Shown piece by piece: positions 60,401-64,000 of a stretch of 64,000 nucleotides of DNA (position 1 is the stretch's first letter; each line of letters opens with the position of its first letter). The stretch spans positions 186,001 to 250,000 of the forward strand of contig JAHCBC010000003.1 in the NCBI GenBank assembly GCA_019634595.1. The letters run 5' to 3'. The notes beneath the pieces were generated by a model. The model ran no database searches. It saw only the letters and a list, made by a program, of their open reading frames with translations, and was not told where the DNA came from. The DNA comes from Akkermansiaceae bacterium. GTDB lineage: Bacteria; Verrucomicrobiota; Verrucomicrobiia; Verrucomicrobiales; Akkermansiaceae. A program made the translations under genes and the position numbers.

Positions 60401-60626
60401 GGAAACCCGGCGTGTCCCCGGGAAAGCACATATTCCGGATGACCAGATTCTTCCCGGGGAACCGCAGTTGGAGTTCCGCCTCCAGGTAGGGATGATCGTT
60501 CATCCGCTCACCCAGGCCATTTCCGATGAAAACGATGCACTCGCCTTCCTTCGGTGGGGTTTGGGCTCCGGCGGTCGCCAGGGATGCGGCCAGGGAACAG
60601 AAAAGAGGAAGCAGAGGAAGTTTCAT
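57486..60626 (-). CDS. Giant secreted PVC-type protein: SGNH hydrolase, dehydrogenase propeller, HEAT-like repeats, cytochrome c
   Basis: 1046 residues. A signal peptide (1-20) is followed by an SGNH-like domain (~28-260; IVFIGNGLGERMND, TILGFFGYNESFDG, PTDEGYKQLAKPLADAL). A membrane-bound dehydrogenase-type propeller covers ~370-720 (VKSLTLPEGYKAELFA, FDNKGRLWVATMPTYPHW, IPNPWGIAFDDWGQDFFLHT), then helical HEAT-like repeats (~740-880), and one haem c site CVTCH at ~929-933 (EGHCVTCHQPDGKGLDPAF). This is the PVC-group respiratory oxidoreductase architecture, with a hydrolase that may release the sugar it oxidises. Single-gene unit, divergent from the glycosidase. Confidence 0.88.
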   Translation of the reverse strand: MKLPLLPLFCSLAASLATAGAQTPPKEGECIVFIGNGLGERMNDHPYLEAELQLRFPGKNLVIRNMCFPGDTPGFRPHPSRNSQWAFPGAEKFRPQNKIHAGNGHYMTPDEWLTHLKADTILGFFGYNESFDGPAGLENFKAELDAFITHTLAQKYNGGAAPRLVLVSPISYEDLSASRDLPDGKKENENIALYAAAMSEIAAKHKVQCIDLLSTSAKLYAASEKPLTRNGFLPTDEGYKQLAKPLADALAGESPRIAKVKEEAVVEALKDKNWYWFNDYRMLNGVHVDGRRYNPFGPDNYPAEIAKIREMTEIRDKALWSVVNGTKFDVAAADKGTSVLPEVKTNYKSKVEGAPVEYKYGEDAVKSLTLPEGYKAELFASEKEFPNLANPMQLAFDNKGRLWVATMPTYPHWRPGDPRPDDKILIYEDTNGDGKADKETVFADKLHLPIGIEFAPEGVYVSQEPHLVLLRDTDGDDKADSREVILTGFDSHDTHHAISAFHADGSGAFMMCEGVFLHSNVETPYGPVRGVDGGFYRYSPQRGKLERTAQLSIPNPWGIAFDDWGQDFFLHTSGPAMNWLMPSSLKTPYGAKTPLTKDLIPDGQKVRPTSGLEFVSSRHFPDEVQGDFLLCNNIGFLGIKQHSIADDGTGYKTAFRQELLKSSDGNFRPAALQFAPDGSLYVIDWHNVLIGHMQHNARDPLRDHVHGRIYRITYPSRPLVEPAKIAGAPIATLLENLKLPEYRSRYRTRDELRGRPAAEVLAALGKWTAGLDAADPRREHHLLEALWVTWGLNQPDEALLAKLLKSEDYKVRAAAVRVLRYNTHRIANHGDLLAAAAADVHGRVRAEAVVAASWLDNAVGKKVVSIAAGMPQDDWIAPAIKTATSRLEGITEKEVDEHPAPPVPDHLTGDDKKLFLTGHEIYFREGHCVTCHQPDGKGLDPAFPPLHRSEWISGNPDRLIKLTLHGLMGPFELHGKKYDGQVPMTPFGGLLKDEEIAAVLTYTRNRFENKADAIRPEHVTKVREATSARKSFYMVEELLKEHPMEK

Positions 60627-60832
60627 GAAACGGTGAAGCCGATGGGTTGCGGCGAGGTTGATGCATACGCGGAAAATAACAAAGATTTATCCAAAAAATC
60701 CCAAAGAAAGACAGATCCCTCTCCCATGGCCCGTCGGCGATTCTCCGCCAGGGTGGAACATGCCACGATGAAAGAAGCGCACCACCTCCACCCGTTCCCG
60801 ACGGAATGCGGAAAGGACATCCAGCAGGCATC

Positions 60833-62011
60833 ATGAGGGCGGCGGCAGCCGGATGGCTCCTGTTCACTTTCATCGCAGCGGCCTGCCTTCCGGGCGCCTC
60901 CCGGGCGGATGCCGCGCCCGGCCTGAAGGTGTCAGACGGAATGCTGACGATGGACGGCCATCCCGTCCGCCGGATGGGCGTGAACTATTTCGACGCCTTC
61001 GCCCGGGTGCTGGATGACGAGGCGAAAGCCGCGGAATACCGCGCGGGCTTCCGCAAGCTGAAGGAACACGGCATTCCTTTCATCCGCTTCAACTGCGGGG
61101 GCTTCTATCCGACGAACTGGGAGATCCACCAAAAAGATCCGGAACGGTATTTCCGGCTGCTGGACCGTTTCGTGGCGGATGCGGAGGAAAGCGGCATCGG
61201 CCTCATCCCCTCCTTCTTCTGGTTTTTCCTCACTCCGCCCGGCATCTCCGGCGAGCCGCTCGACGCGTGGGGGGATGAAGGCAGCCGGACCCATGCCTGG
61301 ATGAAAAAATACGTCTCCGAAGTGGTGGGGCGCTACCATCGCTCACCAGCCATCCTGGCGTGGGAGTTCGGCAATGAATACAATCTCGCCATGGACCTGC
61401 CGGGAGGTGCCGCCAACCACAAGCGCTGGTTCCACCCCTCGCGGGGATTTCCCGATGCGCCGCGGGCGCGCGACGCCCTCCGGGCCGCCGATGTGGGGAT
61501 CGCCCTCAAGGTGTTCGGCGAGGCGGTCAGAAAGTCGGATCCGGACAGGCCGATCATTTCCGGCCACGCCATGCCGCGCAGCGCGGCGGCGCATCTCGAA
61601 CGCGATGGCACATGGACGGCTGACAAGGAGCCGGAGTGGACCGACGCCCTGTTGCGGAGCCACCCCTCCCCCATCGATACCCTTTCCGTCCACTACTATC
61701 CCTTCCACAAGGACGACGGCACAGGCATCACCGGGAAAACCCATGTGGAGCAACTGGAAGTGTGCCTGCGTGCCAGCCACGCCAGCGGCAAGCCGCTTTT
61801 CGTCGGTGAATTCGGACCCGCGCCGGATACGGACCCCGCCACCCGGCTGAAGGAAACGGCGGCGATGATCGACGAAATGGTGTCGCTGAAGGTGCCGCTG
61901 TCCGCGGTGTGGGTGTTCGACTTCCCGCATCAGGATGTCTCGATCCCGGCGGATGGTTCCGGGGATGCCATCCTCAGGCTGGTGCAGGCCGCGAACGAGC
62001 GGATGAAATAA
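60833..62011 (+). CDS. Secreted GH5-like (cellulase-fold) glycosidase
   Basis: 392 residues from the ATG at 60833; an in-frame ATG at 60806 is possible. Signal peptide AAAAGWLLFTFIAAACLPGA. The (beta/alpha)8 fold has RRMGVNYFDAF at its first strand, a proton donor Glu in WEFGNEYNLAM and the nucleophile Glu in PLFVGEFGPAPD, the spacing of clan GH-A/GH5. Substrate is likely a beta-1,4-linked glycan or mannan but is not established. It is divergent from the PVC-type giant. Its TAA stop is the first triplet of element copy 3. Confidence 0.8.
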   Translation: MRAAAAGWLLFTFIAAACLPGASRADAAPGLKVSDGMLTMDGHPVRRMGVNYFDAFARVLDDEAKAAEYRAGFRKLKEHGIPFIRFNCGGFYPTNWEIHQKDPERYFRLLDRFVADAEESGIGLIPSFFWFFLTPPGISGEPLDAWGDEGSRTHAWMKKYVSEVVGRYHRSPAILAWEFGNEYNLAMDLPGGAANHKRWFHPSRGFPDAPRARDALRAADVGIALKVFGEAVRKSDPDRPIISGHAMPRSAAAHLERDGTWTADKEPEWTDALLRSHPSPIDTLSVHYYPFHKDDGTGITGKTHVEQLEVCLRASHASGKPLFVGEFGPAPDTDPATRLKETAAMIDEMVSLKVPLSAVWVFDFPHQDVSIPADGSGDAILRLVQAANERMK

Positions 62012-62142
62012 AGGAGGGTGGACACTCCTGTCCACCGGCGGCATTGGCGCAATAAGGATGAGAAGTCTTCAGTGTTCAGCAGAGAGATGGCCGACCGCGG
62101 ATCGAGATCCCTTTGCCATGGGTTCCCGTTGCACCCTCCTTA
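62009..62142. repeat. Dispersed intergenic element, copy 3 (right arm truncated)
   Basis: From the stop codon of the glycosidase gene it reads TAAAGGAGGGTGGACACTCC, then TGTCCACCGGCGGCATTGGCG and AGTCTTCAGTGTTCAG. It ends at CACCCTCCTTA, whose last three bases are the complementary stop codon of the convergent PEP-CTERM gene. GGTGGACA-CTCC-TGTCCACC is a hairpin with the same loop as at 29045. The right hairpin is lost. Confidence 0.75.
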
Positions 62143-63534
62143 CTTTTCCCTGCGGGAACGGCGGAAGGAAAACACCACACCGGCTCCCAGCAGTAGCAGT
62201 GATGAAGATGGTTCCGGCACCAGGTAGGTCAACACACCGGTCCCTTGGGAAAAGGTGTAGCCCCCCAGCGTCCAGTCCGTTCCGTTCTGGTTGAAACCCT
62301 GCACGGAGAAACCGCTGCCGTAGTTCTCCGTTGCCGCGTCCACCACCAGCCAGGTATTGCCATCCTCCGCGGCGGCCATCGAGAGATCGAAAATGATCTG
62401 GCCGTTGAGATTCACGGTGCCCGTTCCGCCGATCTTGTTGGAAACCCCGTCCTCACCGATCCGGAAAGTCATCGATGAGGTATTGGCAAGAGTGAGCACA
62501 CCATTGTTCACCAGGATATTTCCCGAGGTCGTCACATTCGCCGCCAAGGTCAGTTGGCCGCTGTTACCACCCTGGTACTGCCCCTTGATGAGGTCACCGC
62601 TGCCGGTGATGTCACCGTTGATGGTCAAACCGGTCGCTCCGGCGCTGCGGATGCCGAGGGCCAGGTCATGGTCCAGCGTGACACTCCCATTCAGGGTTCC
62701 GCTGGTGGAGATGAACTCCAGCACGTTGGTCCCCGCACCGCCGGAGATGACGTTGTTCGTCACCGCGCCCGCGTGGTTCACCCTTAGCGTGGAGGTTGTC
62801 CCCGCCCCGGATTCCAAGGTCGCACTGCCGGCACCGGCGATGACGCTCGAGTTCACGGCCACCGTTCCCTTCAGGATGACCAGTCCACCGCTGTAGCTGC
62901 CACCGCTCATGGTGACAAAGCCGGAACCGGAGGAATCCACCACCAGCTTCAGCGCACCGCCTCCGGCCCCATCGTTCAGCGCGTTGTTGAAGCTCGTCCC
63001 GCCCGTGCTGGTGTTGGAGATGGTGAGGGTGACCGGGGTCGTTCCCGTCAAAGGTCCCGACACCGCGTTGTGAAGTCGCAGGGAGGAAGCGTTCCCGCTG
63101 GTGGAGTTGTTCGTCCATGTCTGGCTTTCCTCGATCCTCACCGACAGCGTATTGCTGGATCCCCCCAGGTTCGCCAGACCTGCATCCGCATCCACCGTGA
63201 TACCGCCTCCCCCGAGCAGCAGGTTGCGCGCGGTGCCACTGGATGACCTGATGGTGGTGGTCTCCGTGTTGTTGAAGGTGAGGGACCTCGCGGAGATGGC
63301 GATGCCGGTGGTCACGATCGTGTCCACATCATGGACGGAAGTGTTGAAGACGACATCGTCCCCTGCTCCCGGAGCCGCCGTGGGATCCGGAGAGGAGGCC
63401 CCCTCGGCGGTGGACCAGTTTGCGGCTGTCGCCCAGCCACCGGGTGATCCGCCCGAGCCATCCCAGTAAATGGTACCGGCCTGGACATGGAGGGCCGCGC
63501 TCAGCGGGAGGACAAAAAGGAGGGTTCGTTTCAT
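62140..63534 (-). CDS. Autotransporter-strand-repeat protein with PEP-CTERM anchor
   Basis: 464 residues. Signal peptide at 1-19, then WDGSGGSPGGWATAANWS, the opening of autotransporter-associated beta-strand repeat proteins, and many Ser/Thr/Gly strands of the type GGNSGQLTLAANVTTSGNIL. The C-terminus is VPEPSSSLLLLGAGVVFSFR plus RRSRREK: a PEP-CTERM signal, a membrane helix and a basic tail, which an exosortase/archaeosortase-type transpeptidase recognises to cleave and release or anchor the protein at the surface. There is no barrel domain. No exosortase gene is in the window. Probably an extracellular matrix or exopolysaccharide-associated protein. Confidence 0.88.
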   Translation of the reverse strand: MKRTLLFVLPLSAALHVQAGTIYWDGSGGSPGGWATAANWSTAEGASSPDPTAAPGAGDDVVFNTSVHDVDTIVTTGIAISARSLTFNNTETTTIRSSSGTARNLLLGGGGITVDADAGLANLGGSSNTLSVRIEESQTWTNNSTSGNASSLRLHNAVSGPLTGTTPVTLTISNTSTGGTSFNNALNDGAGGGALKLVVDSSGSGFVTMSGGSYSGGLVILKGTVAVNSSVIAGAGSATLESGAGTTSTLRVNHAGAVTNNVISGGAGTNVLEFISTSGTLNGSVTLDHDLALGIRSAGATGLTINGDITGSGDLIKGQYQGGNSGQLTLAANVTTSGNILVNNGVLTLANTSSMTFRIGEDGVSNKIGGTGTVNLNGQIIFDLSMAAAEDGNTWLVVDAATENYGSGFSVQGFNQNGTDWTLGGYTFSQGTGVLTYLVPEPSSSLLLLGAGVVFSFRRSRREK

Positions 63535-63566
63535 GGTGGGCCGGATGGGATTTCAGAGGGGAATGT

Positions 63567-63578
63567 TCCGACGTCGGA
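63567..63578. promoter_or_regulatory. Palindrome upstream of the PEP-CTERM gene
   Basis: TCCGACGTCGGA is a perfect 12-bp palindrome, 33-44 bp before the PEP-CTERM start codon, where an operator would lie. No repeat partner was seen. Confidence 0.25.
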
Positions 63579-63755
63579 CCATTGCCAGATATCTTTCCAA
63601 GCACACACAATGCGGGGTTTCCGCTCAACTCCCTGAGTGGTTAGTACCCGGTCCCTCCACCCGCAGACCCGTCACCAAGGTGCCGGATAGGGCCAGTGGA
63701 GGCCTCCGGACGGATTTTGGTTGGCCACCGTCCCCGGCCCGGGAATCCTCCGCCA

Positions 63756-64000
63756 ATGCCCGCTGATTTCCTCAAAACCGTCCTCCTGCCCGCCGGTCTC
63801 ATCTTCATCATGTTCGGCATGGGACTCGGCCTCACCGCCGCGGATTTCAAGCGCGTGATCCTTTCCCCGAAGGCGAAGCTCGTCGGCTGCGCGGCGCAGC
63901 TCCTGGCCCTCCCCATCCTCGCTTTCACCATCGCCACCGTGTTCCGCATGCCGGGAGACCTCGCCGCCGGGCTGATGCTCATCGCCGTCTGTCCGGGAGG
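63756..64000 (+). CDS. Bile acid:sodium symporter (BASS)-family transporter, N-terminal part
   Basis: The gene runs off the window after ~81 residues. MPADFLKTVLLPAGLIFIMF is a first helix, followed by GMGLGLTAADFKRVILSPKA, LALPILAFTIATVF and LMLIAVCPGG, which ends in the CPGG motif of the BASS family at the expected place. BASS proteins import organic anions with sodium; the bacterial substrates are often pyruvate, pantoate or unknown. It is divergent from the PEP-CTERM gene, 221 bp apart. Confidence 0.85.
   Translation, partial: MPADFLKTVLLPAGLIFIMFGMGLGLTAADFKRVILSPKAKLVGCAAQLLALPILAFTIATVFRMPGDLAAGLMLIAVCPG

Overview
The window is GC-rich chromosomal DNA from a Gram-negative bacterium, most likely a member of the Verrucomicrobiota (Luteolibacter/Verrucomicrobiaceae-like). 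The pointers are two very large secreted proteins joining a sugar-dehydrogenase-type propeller to cytochrome c motifs (one also with an SGNH hydrolase and helical repeats, the PVC-type layout), an autotransporter-strand-repeat protein with a PEP-CTERM tail, many secreted SGNH/GDSL hydrolases, kdsB (LPS), and few recognisable Shine-Dalgarno sites. No phage, CRISPR array, integrase or transposase gene is visible. The taxonomic call is inference from gene content.

Layout. 1-5483: plus-strand run ending in argB, with the tail of a pyruvyl-transferase-like gene, a VOC protein, a 2H phosphoesterase, an AmgK-like sugar kinase and a CHASE2-like membrane protein with a histone-H1-like tail. 5599-9758: secreted hydrolases and two convergent SDR genes. 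9012-18699: long minus-strand run carrying an RND efflux operon (tetR, adaptor, pump, SDR), a glutathionyl-hydroquinone-reductase-like protein, a Sel1-repeat protein and a sugar phosphate cyclase. 18754-27091: housekeeping (Nudix, DUF2339, hemolysin III, mutM, prmA, tRNA-Gly, trpC, hisD). 27296-36626: two transglutaminases, an MBOAT/SGNH acyltransfer pair, and an electron-transport block (DUF420, SCO, a cysteine-less SCO-like protein, a sugar dehydrogenase-cytochrome). 36675-41281: an RsmA-Nudix fusion, an ABC exporter and a Tat-exported hydrolase. 42122-54632: an accessory lipid or isoprenoid region. 54979-64000: kdsB, pyrG, a PVC-type cytochrome giant, a GH5-like glycosidase, the PEP-CTERM protein and the start of a BASS transporter.

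The strongest candidate for an undescribed system is the seven-gene minus-strand operon at 45028-54632: HMG-CoA reductase, UbiA prenyltransferase, a PEP-synthase/rifampin-phosphotransferase-like enzyme, a BtaA-like (DUF3419) aminocarboxypropyl transferase, a phytol/dolichol-kinase-like membrane protein, a GNAT acetyltransferase and an acyl-adenylating ligase. Five of the six junctions overlap by 4 bp. A convergent sulfotransferase-P450 pair (42122-44565) abuts it, and the 460 bp between them carry seven direct copies of CGGGACA with partial helical phasing, plus a strong stem-loop. Together these look like a pathway for a modified isoprenoid lipid; the product is unknown.

A second theme is intergenic architecture. 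Three copies of one element (5481, 29045, 62009) fill the gap between convergent genes exactly, supplying the stop codons on both sides. A separate set of REP-like inverted-repeat doublets lies at 22131, 25722, 31631 and 41301, and a perfect 32-bp inverted repeat built from 9-bp units lies at 54729. Local regulation is legible at the RND operon, where two copies of one operator sit before tetR and before the adaptor gene, and at the SDR gene at 8162, where a palindrome overlaps the probable -10 box.
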